Positions 1 to 14,049 are shown, numbered from the stretch's first letter. The stretch is 64,000 nt of DNA from Mastigamoeba balamuthi (GCA_902651635.1 CACRSC010001923.1:238402-302401); one strand, 5' to 3'. The notes: generated by a model not told the origin, from the sequence alone. Numbers and translations: made by a program.

Positions 1-2827
1 CCCCGCGCTCGGCGCTGCCCGCGGGCCCCGCGGCGCCGCTGCCGCCCCCGATCAAGTCGGCGGGCATCGCGCCGGCGTCGACGGCGGCGGCCGAGGAGCA
101 GCAGGACGCGGCCGAGTGGACCATCGTCGACGCCGAGGAGAGCGCGCCGGGCGCCGCGGCGGGCGCCGGGGCCCCCGAGGAGGACAGCTCCGGGGTGCCG
201 TGCGTGGGGGAGCCCGTGCTGTGCACGGCGGCGTGCACGCGGGTCTCTGTCCGCGGGGACACGGCGGGCAGGCTCTGCCTGACGGCGACGTGCCTGTACT
301 TCTTCCCCGAGCGGGGGAAGGAGCCGCAGGCGGGGGCGCGCGAGGAGCGGTTCAAGGTGCTGGCGCTGGCGCAGATGTCGGCGCTGCACAACCGCAAGTA
401 CACGTCGCTGAGCGGCATCGAGATCTTCATGCGGCCGACGGGGCGCGGGTACATGTTCACGTTCGCGCGGCGGGCGACGCGGACGCAGCTGGCGTACCGC
501 GTGGTGACGGCGGCCGGCGCCGCGGGGGCCGCCATCGAGTACGTGGCGGACCCCACCAAGAGCCTCAAGAAGAACGGCTACCTCGTCCAGTGGCTCAAGG
601 GCTCCATGTCCAACTTCGACTACCTCATGGCCCTCAACGTCCTCGCCGGCCGCACCTTTGTGCGTCTCTTCTCTGCTGCGCCAATGCACGCAGCAAGCAC
701 AACTGACACGGGCGCGGCGCCTGCAGAACGACCTGGCGCAGTACTTTGTGTTCCCGTGGGTGCTGACGGACTACAGCTCGGAGAAGATCGACCTGCGGGA
801 CGTGCTGGTGTTCCGGGACCTGTCCAAGCCGGTGGGGGCGCTGAACCCCGCGCGGCTGGACAACTTCATCGCGCGGTACGAGGAGCTGGAGAGCCACGAC
901 CCGCCCGAGGTGCCGCCGTTCCTGTACGGGAGCCACTACAGCGCGCTGGGGTCGGTGCTGTTCTGGCTGGTGCGCATGGAGCCCTTCAGCTCGCAGGCGC
1001 GGGACCTGCAGGGCGGCGACTTTGACGTGCCCGACAGGCTCTTCCTGAGCGTCGAGGGCGCGTGGAGCAACTGCCTCAACAGCTCGTCCGACGTCAAGGA
1101 GCTGACGCCCGAGTTCTTCTACCTCGCCGACTTCCTGCGCAACGCCAACGGCTACAGCCTGGGCAGGCGCCAGACGGGCGCCGTCGTGGACGACTGCGAG
1201 CTGCCGCGCTGGGCGCCGTCGGCAGAGGCCTTTGTGCGCGTCATGCGCGAGGCGCTCGAGTCGGACTACGTGAGCGCGCACCTGCACGAGTGGATCGACC
1301 TCGTCTTCGGGTACAAGCAGCGCGGCCAGGAGGCCATCCGGGCGCACAACGTCTTCTACTACCTCACCTACGACGGCGCCGTCGACACGTCGGAGCTCGA
1401 GGCCGACTCGATGGCCGCCGAGGCCCTGCGCACGCAGCTCAAGTACTTTGGCCAGACGCCCCAGCAGCTCTTTGTGGCCCCGCACCCCGCGCGCGACCCC
1501 CCGGCCCCGCGCCAGCACCCGTGCCTGCACTCGGCCGCCCTCAGCGTCGAGGTCGAGGCCGCCGCCGAGGCCGAGGCCGCCTGGGCCTTTGCCTTTGAGG
1601 ACTGCGTGGTGGTCGCGGCGCCCGACGGGCAGCTCTCGGTGCTGGCCGTGGGGGCCAGGGCCACGCAGAAGGACCTCGACAAGGCCGGCGGGGGCGGAGG
1701 CGGCTGCGTGGCCACGCGCAGGCTCGGCGTGGCGCTGGCCCCGCCGTTCGCGGCGCACGCAGAGTACGCGCCGTTTGTGCTGGCGGTGGCGACGTGGCGG
1801 ACGTCGCTCAAGGTGATCGACACGCGGGGCGCGGGCCTCGTGGCGCAGGAGCTCGACGTCGGGTGGCTCGGCGGCGTCTCGGCCATGCAGTTCAGCGACG
1901 ACGGCTCCCTCGTGGCCATCGGCGGCGAGTGCGGCGCCGTGGGCCTCTGGGACGTCGCCCGCACCAACGTCCACGGCGCCCCCGTCCTCTCGTACGCCCC
2001 CCTCCCCGCCCCCTCGCGCACTGCACGCCGCCCCGAGGACGGCGGCCCACAGGCTCACGCGGCGACTACGGCTGCGACTGCTGCAGGGAGTCGCCGAGGA
2101 CGGTGCTGCGGGGGCACAGCTGCAGGGTGACGGCCGTGGCCATGGAGCGCAGCCTGTCGCTCGTGACCACCGCCGCGCAGGACGGCACCGTCGCGATGCA
2201 CTGCCTGCGCACGGAGCGCCTCGTGCGGCTCGTCCGCCCCGCGGCGGCAGCAGCGCCGGCAGCACCGGTGACGGCGCTGGTGTCGTACACGGGGGCCCTG
2301 CCGGGCGTCGCGGCCCACGCCGAGGGCGCGGAGGCGGTGACGCTGTACACGACGACGGGGGGCGTGCTCGAGGGCGTGCCGTGCGCGGCGGACGTGGTGG
2401 CGCTGCTGAGCGCGGACCAGAGCGCGACGGTGGCCGTGGTGGGCAGGTCGCGCGTGGCCTTTGTGTCGACGCGCGTCGGGGGCTCTGCGGGGCCGCGGCA
2501 GTCGTCCTCGTGGGCGCTGCCGCCCAGGTACCAGCAGACGCACGAGATCGTGGCCGCGGGGCCCTGGGGCGAGGCCGACCCCCAGGCCGTGGGGGTGCCT
2601 CACACGTGGTTTGTCTGCTGCCGCCGCCTCCGTGCGTCGCCTGCCCCAGCCGTGTGGGGGGCACAGCAGTTGACTCGGGACTGTGCACACGTCGTCTTTG
2701 ATTTTGTGCAGGGGAGACGAGTGGCCCGCTGTGCGTGGTGTTCCTGCTGTACTCGGGGGCCACGCCGCGGCAGGTGAGCACGTTCCCGTCCATCTTCTCA
2801 ACGCTGTCGTCGCCCATGAAGCAATGA
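1..2827 (+). CDS. BEACH/WD40 protein, 5' partial
   Basis: The frame is open at the left edge, so the gene begins outside the window. Exon 3-659 carries a PH-BEACH-like domain (LYFFPERG, then HNRKYTSLSGIEIF) and the start of BEACH (SNFDYLMALNVLAGRTF). A GTGCGT...GCAG intron (660-726, phase 0) leads to exon 727 onward with the BEACH core (FVFPWVLTDY, FRDLSKPVGAL, LYGSHYS, WIDLVFGYKQRG, NVFYYLTYDG). WD40-type repeats follow (AMQFSDDGSLVAIGGECG; LRGHSCRVTAVAM). Two more introns are needed, near 1970-2052 (phase unresolved) and 2595-2712. The last exon ends with the stop at 2825-2827. BEACH proteins act as scaffolds in membrane traffic, lysosome/vacuole biology and autophagy. The compact PH-BEACH-WD40 order resembles FAN/NSMAF or small Lvs-type proteins more than giant neurobeachin. 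The family call is firm; the exact subfamily is inference. Confidence 0.9.
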
Positions 2828-2925
2828 GGTGCGGCTGCTCTGCTGGCACACACAAGGCACAGAAACAAGACGAAACTGCGCATGCTGCGGCAACACGTAC
2901 GAAGAGGGAATCGGGCAAGGCTTGC

Positions 2926-3268
2926 CCAAGAACAGTGTTAGAGGTTCTTGCGTCTTCAGGCAGATCCTCTTCTCTCCGTTGGGGACTGCGGTGCCAAGGA
3001 CTGCGTTGGACCTCTTGCCTGTGCCGCGCGGGGAGTTGGCCATGCAGCTGGTGAAGCGTAGGTCAGCCCAACGGTTCACCTGCGCACCGTTGTCCTCCGC
3101 GCCATTGAAGCTGGCCACATAGGCTCTCTGCACGTCTGTCATGCGCTCTGGAGCGCCCTGCTGCTCGTCACCACTGTAACACACGAGGAACGCCTTGCCT
3201 GGGATGTCCCTGATGGCGAAGAGGCCCTGCCCGGCAACACTCGAGGACAGCGACATTGGACCCGCGCA
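2926..3268 (-). pseudogene. SET-domain-like fragment
   Basis: The minus strand reads GLFAIRDIPGKAFLVCYSG followed by residues like CMANSPRGTGKRSNAVLG. These resemble the N-terminal GxGLFA.rdI segment and the MAN..RGTG..NA segment of SET methyltransferases. There is no catalytic N-H-S-C or terminal Tyr segment, no credible start, and the frame runs antisense into the end of the BEACH gene. I read it as a gene fragment dropped beside the inverted BEACH copy at 3283-3515. The SET assignment rests on two short motifs only. Confidence 0.3.
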
Positions 3269-3282
3269 TACATTTTTGTGTG

Positions 3283-3515
3283 TCAGCAGTGGCCTGCCTG
3301 GTCTGCTGCCTGCGCGTACTCTGCGTGTGCTGCCAACGGGAGGGCCAGCAGCGCCACGCCGAGCATGTGTCACACAGCCACCGCTGCCACTGCCCACTGC
3401 CTCCGCCCCCGCCGGCCTTGTTGAGGTCCTTCTGCGTGGCCCTGGCCCCTGCCCGTCGGGGCCCGGCCACAGAGGGGCTGCTGCTGGGGGCGTCTGGCCA
3501 AAGTACCGGGTTGGG
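3283..3515 (-). pseudogene. Inverted decayed copy of part of the BEACH gene
   Basis: Read on the minus strand, this segment repeats two pieces of the upstream BEACH/WD40 gene. One matches about 1441-1487 (GGTACTTTGGCCAGACGCC against AAGTACTTTGGCCAGACGCC). The other matches about 1640-1770 (GCCACGCAGAAGGACCTC, then GGCGTGGCGCTG and CACACGCAGAGTACGCG against the parent). The roughly 150 nt between them in the parent are missing and small insertions break the frame. It is a partial, inverted, non-functional duplicate about 1.5 kb from its source. Confidence 0.8.
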
Positions 3516-6500
3516 CACAGGCTCGAGACGGTCTGCCTCACTGTGTGGCGCACGCAACACACCCGAAACAGCTCACGCTGAGCGAGCTGGTGCATGGGGT
3601 CACTGCCCAAGCCTCAGAGGAAGGCCAGCGTGTATTCCCCCGGGCGATGTCGTCGCTGACAGCGATCCAGACACTCACAGCTCGGTGTCTCACGCCCCAG
3701 GATCAAGCCAAGCCACCCTCCCGTCTGTCACTGGCCCGTGCCACGTCACCCGTGGCCCGTGCCACTTCCCTGCTGCCATTTCACAGGCTTTGGTGATTCA
3801 CCCTGACCCACATATCAGAGGTAACCCCAGTGTGCTATTGTTCTTGGCCTGCATTGTTTTGGTGCAAGACCTCGTTGCCCCTCCAAGGGGATGGCCAACG
3901 TCGACAGTGCCCATGCCGGTGCTCACGACAGCAACCACGACCGTGCTGAGAACGGGGCAATGCCAGCATATATCCATGGGGCGGCCGTGCCGGTGGCGAT
4001 CTGTGCATTACCGGAGGGGCTGAGCCCACTGCAGCAAGCAGCACTTCTGCTGTACAGGCGGAGTGGTGCCCTGGGAAACGCGATAAGCCCCATAATATGA
4101 GCCATCCTTCAGCAGATCTGTGCTGCGGTGAGTCACCCTCGCCCTTCCCCCTCCCTACTCTCTCTCTCTCTCACTCCCTTGCTCACCTGTCCGTGTCTTT
4201 GCAGACACCCCGCCCCACTAGAGGTCAGCCTGCCAGAACGAGTGCTTGGTGACCAATGGAAACAAACGCCTTTGTTGAAGAGCTCTTCACAGACCCTGCA
4301 GCTGATGCACGCCACCTCTCACCTCGGTGTCACCATTGTGTGGCACGGCATGGACAGCACCCACTGACGTCCTTGTGGGAGCACAGGTTCAACAGCAGCT
4401 GTGCCAGTGCTGGCCACGATGACACTGTGACTGTGTGCAAGCTCGTACTCGGACCACAAGACCCAGGTTCTGGTGCAGGGACTGGTTCTGCCCTTGGAGA
4501 AGGAGATGGCACTGTGGTTTCCAGAGGCTTTTGAGGATCAGAAACACGAACTGGTATGGAAAACGAGCCAGAAACCTTGATGTCTTTGATGGGAACCTGT
4601 GGCATGGGCAGTAGTGAGAGAAGAGTCACAAGATGACATACCTGCATAATGAGAGCCTGGAAGACGATACCTTGATTGCTAAGAGCAGAGGAGTGGTTGG
4701 ATTGACACTTGCTACACTGTGCCATTATGCAATTCCCTGATGAGGAGTGTAGAGTGAGTCCATGATGACAAGACTCCTTCCATCATGGTGAGTAGGTGGG
4801 CATTCTCTCCAAGCATCTCTGCTGGAGTGTCCCTCTCACCAGTCACAGAATCTCTCTGGAAGGCCTGGAAGCACATGAGGTATGAATCCATGAACTGTGT
4901 CATATATATGCTGTCTGATACCATAGGGCGATTTTGCCTGAGCTAACCTGTTTGCACGCCAAAGTGAAATTTCAAAGTTGTGAAAACAGTAAGAAGGTGT
5001 AAAGTGAGCTACCTTATGTTCATACAGTCTGCATCAAAACGATCTCCCTGGTCAGTGCTTTGAATCTCAATATGAAAAATGGAATTAATTTTGGAAATTG
5101 GATATAGAATTATAAATGCTGATCCCTTATGAATTTTATATTCCAATTTCGATATTTCTCACAGATAATTGCTCAGAACTAAAAATGGTTCTCTCATTAG
5201 AATATTGTGGTTTGTTCTGGTTCACGTGAAGGGCCTGCATATAGCCGTTACTACAGCTGCAAAGTATGTTGAAGTAGATACAAAAATAGCAAGGCATTAG
5301 TAGGATACTGGCTCCTGTGACTGGCCAGGCCCACATGGAGAAAGAAGAGTAATCACACAGAGTTAGAACAAAAAGTAACTTTATAAGATACAGAAATCTG
5401 TTTTGCATGAATCACGTCAAATACCAGTCATACTCAAATATCAGAGTATTCAGGTATTACTATTAACAGTTCAGCTCATAACAAAAGAAGTAGACCTAGA
5501 ATATGTCAGTCAAGTTTGAAATCACTACTCACCATGGAGCATGGGAAAAGACGATTGCAATTTGCTAAGGAGAACCAGAAAAGAAATTACAATAGTGTTC
5601 TTTAAATAGAAGAGGTAACATTTTGTATTGGTAGATGAACACGAAAGGTCTGGCATTGCAAAGAAGCCCGGTTTGTGTAAAGGTCTTTGAAATTTGCAGG
5701 CAAGTTGAATGTGTGGGACTGGTTATCTACTAAAAATTTGGGCACTAATAAATTTTCACAGAAAAACTCACTGAAGTTGGATTGTGCCACATTTATATAC
5801 ACTACTACTTCTTTTGTCTAGAATGTTCTTTTGGAAAGAGAATCAGATATTGGTCTTTGCAGGAGAACAATATCTCGCCACATTGCAGTCAGATTTTTTA
5901 TGAAGTAAAGAGAGAACATAAGGATATCTGCATCTCACTACCAGCATGCAGTCCTGATCAAAAACTAATTGATAATGTTTAAGGACTTCTATAGGCTTGA
6001 ATTTCGATGAGAGATCCTAGAAATAGCAATCAATTGGTATACCTCGTTTGCTCTTAGTGGAAGAGGCTTGAAGTTCAGAGTATCATAATATTGTGTGAAT
6101 TCTGTTCCTTGCTGTTTGCAGCAAGTGAAAAAGAGCAATGAAGATATTTTTAATACTAGGGATCAGCATTCTCATAGCTCTCTTCGAACCTGTCTACAAA
6201 ATTGGAATTGCAATTCACAAACGAAAAATGTGACCAGGGAGGTCGTTTTGATGGGTACTGTACTTGTGAGATGCAGGAGCTTGATGCAGACCGCCTGCCA
6301 TATGCCTTCTCATCTGCCGCAATGGCCTTGCCCAGTGTGAGTATATTGGTGAGAAAATTCTTGTTGAAGGACGCCTTAAGCTCCTGGGGAATGAAGAAGT
6401 TCACAGAATAATTCTCAAGTACCATGATCGTCAGTGTAGTACTTACTACCCAATGACCTCGTCCAGTTGAGGGAGTGGAGAGTAGCAGAACCAGGTGATG

Positions 6501-7470
6501 AGCTCTGTAACATGTGTCCCAGCACATGCATTGAAGAGCAGAGGGCCCTTGGTGACAGAGCTGATGGTGGAAAGAGTTTAGTAGGGTCCGTGGGCTGGGT
6601 TTTGGCAGTTGTACCTTATGAACTCCAGTGCCTCCAATGAAACGAACATCTGGTACTGCATGCGTGCTCTGTCTCTGTTTGGGTGTTCAAGGGTGATATC
6701 ACAAAAATGGCTGTGCAAATCTCTTGTCTGACTGTTATGAGTGATTCAGGAACACAATGGTGGCCTGGGCTCTGCTTACTGGCTGCTTACTGCCAGCACT
6801 GACAAGGAGCAGTGCAGCCCAGATGGTGCAGCACCACTCTGAGTACTTGACACTCACCACAAGGCCATTACCAACATGCTCTTGTAACTGGCTGGAAAGG
6901 TAGAGTGAGGTTCAGTCAGGGAAAAAGACATACAGATTACTATTGTCTACTACGAAACTGTGAATGAAGTGTACCTGAATGACCAGCTCACAGTTCCATC
7001 TTCTTTCCAGCATGCTCGTTTTTTGTACTTTTTACAGATCTGTGCTGCTGTCTTTGATCAGTACAAAATGATCTTGGATTTCAGAACTTATCATAGTACT
7101 GTGCTGTATATCTGCACATCATCAGAGGTACTCTCACCTCACGCAAACAATCTGTGTACACTCTTTATTTTCTGAGTTGTATAAGATTCTTAAGGGAAAA
7201 TCCTTGCATATGGACTTGTGCAACCCTGTTATTCCTTTTAAAAAGTGATTACTCTTACCACTCTGATACAGTGAAAATGGTGCTGTCTGAATGCCATGAA
7301 AACCAGGAATCATGACTGCTCTTTGAAAAGGCATCAACTTTGTGTACCTGGGAGTTCTTTTGGCTCTGTTGTTTTGTACTGTAGCAGGGGTGGGTGGATC
7401 AGAAAAATCTCGCTGATGTCCTGCACAGCGCCCGCCAAAAATTGAGTTGAAGTCACGGTATATCAAGTGC
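3516..7470. other. Gene-poor, increasingly AT-rich stretch
   Basis: No coding region is supported. Open frames are short, lack recognisable motifs and lie in all frames. An intron-like pyrimidine tract with GT and CAG borders sits near 4119-4204. Frames near 6200-6470 look like scraps of an old gene (for example LLGNEEVHRIILKYHD in the third frame from about 6370) but are broken. Base composition moves from GC-rich to AT-rich at about 4.7 kb and back at about 7.45 kb, as in the transposon-bearing islands at 21.6-26 kb and 45.7-50.1 kb. Confidence 0.6.
7328..7382 (+). repeat. Dispersed repeat, copy 1
   Basis: The 17-mer GGCATCAACTTTGTGTA followed by GTTCTTTTGGCTCTGTTGTTTTGTA is matched at 46334-46392 (same 17-mer, then GTTCTTTTAGCTCTGTAG). 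Both copies lie in AT-rich islands, and the second abuts a hairpin and a Tc1-like remnant. It is probably the end of a non-autonomous element. Confidence 0.6.
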
Positions 7471-7477
7471 TGAGAGA

Positions 7478-7508
7478 GATTCGCGAATCTTCTGAGGGCG
7501 ATATCGCC
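7478..7508. promoter_or_regulatory. Two perfect 12-bp palindromes upstream of the TAF-like gene
   Basis: GATTCGCGAATC at 7478-7489 and GGCGATATCGCC at 7497-7508 lie 9-39 bp before the ATG at 7517, exactly where base composition changes from AT-rich to GC-rich. Related GATATC or GATTCGCG-type words precede the start codons of many genes in this window, so this is a likely core-promoter or initiator element. Function is inferred from recurrence. Confidence 0.55.
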
Positions 7509-7516
7509 AGAGTATC

Positions 7517-8467
7517 ATGGACGCTGGGGTGGCGTTTGTCAAGGCGGAGCCCAGCTCACCGAGGGCGGAGGAGCCGCGCAACGACGATGCACAGAGCTAC
7601 ACGGCGCAGGACGTGGCCGTCGCTGCCCTGCGGCGCGCCGTGGCGGTGGTGATCAGCCAGTCAGGATTCACCGGTATCGCAGATCCCCCCGCGCTCACAG
7701 AAGATCCGCGTATCTCTCCGGGGGTATCTCGTCCTCTGACGCGCCCGGCGGTGTGTCCAGGAATCACCGAGAGCAGCCTCGACGTGGCCACCGACGCGAC
7801 AGCGTGCCTCATCACGCGCATCTGCCACATCATGCGGATCCGCATCGACAACGGCGAGGCCAAGGTGCCCGCCGCCCCATTCAATTGATTTCCGCCCCCC
7901 AACACTCCAACGTTCGCGCGCCCCCAGCGGCCCAGCGTGGCGCTGGCCAACCAGGCGCTGCGCGACTGCGGCCTCGGGGGCGTGTCGACCCTCCGGCCCT
8001 ACGTCCTCGCCAGGCAGGCCGCCGCTGCCTCTGCTGCCTCTGCTGCCTCATTGGCTTCTGCTGCCTCTGCTGCCTCTGCTGCCTCATTGGCCTCTGCTGC
8101 CGCCGTAGCCGCAGCGGCCGCGTCGTCGCCCGCCGCTGACGCCGCAGCCACGCCCGCTGCCGTGTCGAGCAGCGCCACACCCACGGCTGCAGACGCTGCT
8201 GCTGTGCCCGCGCCTGTGCCTGTGGCCGTTCCTGTGCCTCTGCCTCTGCCTGTGCCCCTGCCTGCCGCTGCGTCTGCGGCTGCGGTCGAGTCGTCGCCGC
8301 TGCCGCCGCCGGTGACGCCGACGACGACGTCGGGGGCTGCGGCGGCGAGCGTCAGCGCCGCGCAGCTGCTCTCGCCGACGGCGGCTGCGGCGGCGGCTGC
8401 AGCGCTGGGGCGCAGCGGCAGCGGCAGCGGCAACGGAGAGGGCGGCGCAGCGCCCATGTCCTACTGA
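7517..8467 (+). CDS. TAF3/TAF8-like bromodomain-associated histone-fold protein
   Basis: There are three exons: 7517-7673, 7761-7864 and 7928-8467. The introns are short (phases 1 and 0), and the first carries GATCCGCGTATCTC-type words. The spliced protein of about 266 residues starts MDAGVAFVKAEP. It has an N-terminal histone fold (residues about 30-110: VAVAALRRAVAVVISQSGF, then SLDVATDATACLITRICH) and a third helix region (SVALANQALRDCGL). This matches the BTP fold of TAF3/TAF8/SPT7-type subunits of TFIID or SAGA. The C-terminal half is an Ala/Ser/Pro-rich tail with simple tandem repeats and no visible PHD finger, which argues against full-length TAF3. A nuclear transcription role is expected. 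TAF3, TAF8 and SPT7 cannot be told apart here. Confidence 0.72.
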
Positions 8468-8984
8468 GCCCCCCAGCTTCCCCAGTGTCCGCCCTCGCAA
8501 GCAAACCGAGGTCCGGCTCTCTGAGCGCCTGTACCTGTGCACGGTCGTGGGGTGTTGTGGGCATGTGCCGCTGCCAGCGCGGAGGCCAAGTGCTGGCGCA
8601 GGGAGAGCTGCGCCAGTAGCGAGGGGGGGGCGGGGGCACAGGACTTCTGGCATCGCACAGGGCGAAGAGGGGGAAAGAAGCCCCTTGCGCATGTAGCAGT
8701 AGGCGAGGGCAGTCCCAGCGTTGTGATGCCAGTACTATGTATGCCCTCTGCCGGTGCCAGTCCGTTGTCACCCGCGCACATCGCACGGAGAGCATTATTG
8801 CAGTAACAGAGGGCCAGCAGACCCTCTGGTGGAGTGGGGCCCCCCAAACAAGCCCGCTCACTGGCAAAAAAGCAGCAAGCGTGCGGAGACTGCAGGGTAA
8901 GGCGTGTGGCTTGATTGCTTGCTTGTGGCTCCCTGTGGGGGCTGGGCGATCCACCAGGGTCGCTCGCGGCCACGCAGGGGGTCC
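8468..8984. other. Convergent intergenic region
   Basis: This lies between the 3' ends of the TAF-like gene (plus) and NSUN2 (minus). I see no gene. A G-rich run near 8620-8636 could mark a pause or processing site, but that is speculative. Confidence 0.6.
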
Positions 8985-11771
8985 TCAGTGCTTGGCGGCA
9001 GGCTCCTGCATCTCGGGGTCTGCAGGGAGGGTGTCAGAGTGCCTGCGCTTGAGCGCACCGCCAGTAGTTGCATCACCATCGTTAATGTCCGCCTTCATCT
9101 CCCCGCCAGCGCCAGCCGCGGGGCTCTCCGTCGTTGCAGCAGCAGCAGGCGCGGCAGGAGCAACGGCGGCAGGAGCAGCAGCGCCCTGGGGCGCGGCCTC
9201 GGTGTCCATGGGCTGGGGCTGCTGCCTCGTGCCGCCCTCCTTCTGCAGCTTGCCAGCGGCCTGGGGCGCGTAGAGGTTTCGCAGCGACTCGATCTCCTTC
9301 TTGGGCACCAGCAGGTGCGTCGTGAAGCGCCCGCGCCACGCCGACAGCGGCAGACCCTTGAGCTCGCCCTCAGCGACCACCACCGTGTAGCACCCGTTGC
9401 CTGCGCAGAGGCGAGACTGTGTCAGCAAACGCTCGACAACACCGGTGGCCGCTGGCGGGGAGGCGCACTGAAGCTCTCGATCTCGGCGGCGCACGAGAGC
9501 TTGGCGATCGAGGGGTCGTTCTCGATGAGGAACGCCAGGAGGTCGGCCCACGAGATGTTGACGACACGCTTGTGCATGTGGGGCACCATGCACCCCAGCG
9601 ACTCGGTGCTCAGCCTGTGGTGGCACGCGATGTCGTCCTTGTGCGACTGCTCCTCAAACAGCTTCAGGCCCGCCTGCACCAGCTGTGTGCGAGCACCCGC
9701 GAGTGAGCGTCGTGACCACCGAGGGAGGGTGTGAAGCTCACGTTGAGGGCCTTGATGCTGTTGTTGGCCTCGATGATCTCGAAGATCTCCTTGCTCACGA
9801 AGAGCAGGCGCACGAGATCCTTGGTGCGCGTCACCAGGTTCGTGAACTGGAACTCGTCGTCGACGCCGTAGAAGTCCTTGATGTTGGCCACGACGCTCTC
9901 GAACCTCGGGTTCGCCGATGCCGGCACCATCGGGTCCGTGTCATCCTTGTGGGGGTGCCGCGCTGCACCGTGACCCCCACGAGTCAGCTGAGAGACCTCC
10001 CAGCAAGGGGGCCAGAGGGGAGGGAGCAGCGCGCACAGTGGCGCCTGTTCTGGGGCGTCTGGGGCAGCGCCTCGTCGGGGACGCCCTCGAGGGTCTCCTG
10101 CTCCTCGGGCGACGCCGCGGGCTCCGCCTCCTCGCCCTGCTGCTTGTCCAGCGACGGCGACTCCGCGGGGGACGCAGAAGGCGCCGCTGCGGCGGCCTCG
10201 GGGGCCTCGGAGGTCCTGTCCCTGGCGAACTTGGCGACGCCCTTGGGGAGCTCGGCGACCTTGGTGAGCACCGCGACGAAGAAGCCGCCCGTGTCGTTCT
10301 GGTGCGGCAGCAAGCGGACGCAGCGCTCCAGGTGGAAGCTCGCGGCCTCCTCGGGCGTCGGGGGGAAGCACGAGGGCTGGGTCCGCCGGGCCTGCGAGAC
10401 GGGCAGCTCCTCGAGCGTGTCGGCCCACTTGCCCAGGCCGTAGTAGAGGCGCCACGTCGAGACGCCCTGGCTGCGCTTGAGCAGCGGCAGCTTGTCCGAC
10501 ACGTCGACGAGCTGCAGCGCGCCCTGCGACCAGCGCAGCAGCTCCGCGACGACGGCCTCGTCCTCGATCGGGTTCATCGAGCACGTGCTGTACACCATCT
10601 TGCCGCCCACGCGCAGCAGCTGCGCCCCGCGCTTGGCGATCCTCGTCTGGATCCTGCGGGGGGGGGGAGCGAGAGGGAGTCAGGCAGGCAACGGGGAGGC
10701 AGCGTGGGGGGCAACGGGGGCTGACTTGTGCAGGAAGACAGAGTTCATGGGCGAGAACTTCTGCCAGACGTCGAGGTTCTTGCGGATGGTGCCGTCGCCG
10801 CTGCAGGGCACGTCGCACAGGATGCGGTCGAACGTGAGGTCCAGCTTGCCCCTGGGCAGCGGGTATTGCTGTCGCCGCGGGCCGGAGGTCGCAGGTGAGC
10901 GCGTGATGTTTGAATTATAAAAAACACACCCCAGAAATCAATTGAATTGGGGCTCCGGGAGAAAGAACAAGAGGGGACGGACCTCTGCGGGGTGGCAGGT
11001 GACGAGGAAGCAGGGGCTGCCGATGCGCTTGCTCTGGTGGACGAGGGTGTAGCAGCGGTCGATGTCGACGTCGTTGGCGACGACAAAGCCTGCGGGCACG
11101 CGGCCGGGCTCGAGCCCCGCGTGGAGCATCTCGAGCAGCTGCGTGGTCTTGCTGCCGGGGGCGGCGCACATGTCGAGCACCCTGTGCGCGCTGCCGACGT
11201 CGAGCAGCAGCGGGGGCACCATGCTGACGGCCTCCTGCCGCGTGATGTTGCCCTCCTCGTTCTGCGCCACCACAAACGCGTGCAGCTGCTTGAGCTCGGC
11301 CACGTCCCGCAGCGTCTTGCGCCCGATGTCGAACTGCCACGCCATGCCCCCGGGGTACCAGCCCACGGGCCGCGGGGGGCTCAGGGCCTCGCCCTCGACG
11401 GTGGGCAGGTGCTCGCTGCGGGCGGCCATGTCGCGCAGGCGGGCGAGCATCGCGGGGGCGAGGTGGCCGGCGCTGTTGACGCGCAGGGTCGTGGGCAGCG
11501 GGCGGCGCAGGGCGGCCATGAAGGCGTCCCACTCGGCCGGGGGCACGCAGCCGTTGGCGCGGTAGTACTCCTCGAAGAGGGCGCTCTCGAGGACCAGGGG
11601 CTTCTTCCACCGGTCCCGCCCGTCGTCGTGCTGCCTCTGCTGCTGCTGCTGCCCCTCCGCCTGCCCCTCCTGCTCCTGCTGCTGCGGCGCTGGCGACGCC
11701 CCCTCGGCGCCCTCGCCCCCCGTGTGCTTGGCCGCTGCCTTGCGGCGCCACGCCTTCTTACGCTGCGGCAT
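8985..11771 (-). CDS. NSUN2: RNA cytosine-C5 methyltransferase, NSUN2/Trm4 type
   Basis: Six minus-strand exons are 11771-10983, 10868-10726, 10653-10037, 9962-9742, 9682-9469 and 9400-8985. All junction phases agree and give 799 residues (human NSUN2 is 767). The N-terminus is basic and Gln-rich. Next come ALFEEYYRANGCVP and LRVNS, motif I DMCAAPGSKTTQLLEML, VANDVDIDRC, the motif IV catalytic loop ILCDVPCSGDGTIRKN and the motif VI cysteine in VYSTCSMNPIEDEAV. Both catalytic-cycle cysteines are therefore present. It uses AdoMet to form m5C in tRNAs and other RNAs, mainly in nucleus/nucleolus. The C-terminal half keeps the NSUN2-type extension (DEFQFTNLVTR.KDLVRLLFVSKEI). The tail is Ala-rich and basic. 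Intron 1 contains an AATCAATTGAATT motif. Confidence 0.95.
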
Positions 11772-11825
11772 CGCTGCTGCTTCAACCTCCTGAGTGCTCT
11801 GAGACGACGCGGGGGACAGAAAAGA

Positions 11826-11892
11826 ACAGATGATATCTGATCCTGACGTCATCACCACATCGAAATATCGTATCCCCCACATCGTTATCTGC
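11826..11892 (-). promoter_or_regulatory. AT-rich upstream element of NSUN2
   Basis: The stretch contains GATGATATCTGATC, CGAAATATCG and CGTTATCTG in otherwise GC-rich DNA, 55-121 bp upstream of the NSUN2 ATG (11771, minus). It matches the GATATC-like words upstream of other genes here. A TGACGTCA-like core sits at 11842-11849. Confidence 0.45.
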
Positions 11893-12097
11893 TCCCCCAG
11901 ATGCTTAGGCCTATCTTGCATGGTCCCTGCATGGTGCCTTCGCCAGGAACAAGTTGGCAGAATACGAGGCCTCTCTGCAGGGTGGTAGGACCTCCTCCAC
12001 ATCCTCGGCATCACGGGGGCGATTGACACGGAACCAGAGTGCTGCGATTTCTTGGATACGGGGGGAGAGGGCAGGGCCACACGGGAGCAGCCACTCG

Positions 12098-13948
<1,851 letters not shown>

Positions 13949-14021
13949 CTGTGCGTGCGTCTCTGCTGCCGAGAGCGGAAGAGTCGGAAGAGTCGGGTGC
14001 GGTTTATGAACGAGAAATAGT

Positions 14022-14049
14022 GCGATTCGCGTATCTCCGGCGATCCCGG
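14022..14049. promoter_or_regulatory. Shared upstream element between divergent MIT and Rho-like genes
   Basis: GCGATTCGCGTATCTCCGG followed by CGATCCCGG sits 74-102 bp upstream of the MIT start (13948, minus) and about 235 bp before the Rho-like start (14285). The same GATNCGCGTATCTCCGG word recurs near 7700, 39080 and (variant) 56885. Confidence 0.45.

Noticed and set aside
634-2883. Long minus-strand frame opposite the BEACH gene
   Set aside because: Very GC-rich antisense shadow; the plus strand has clear BEACH and WD40 motifs with phased introns.
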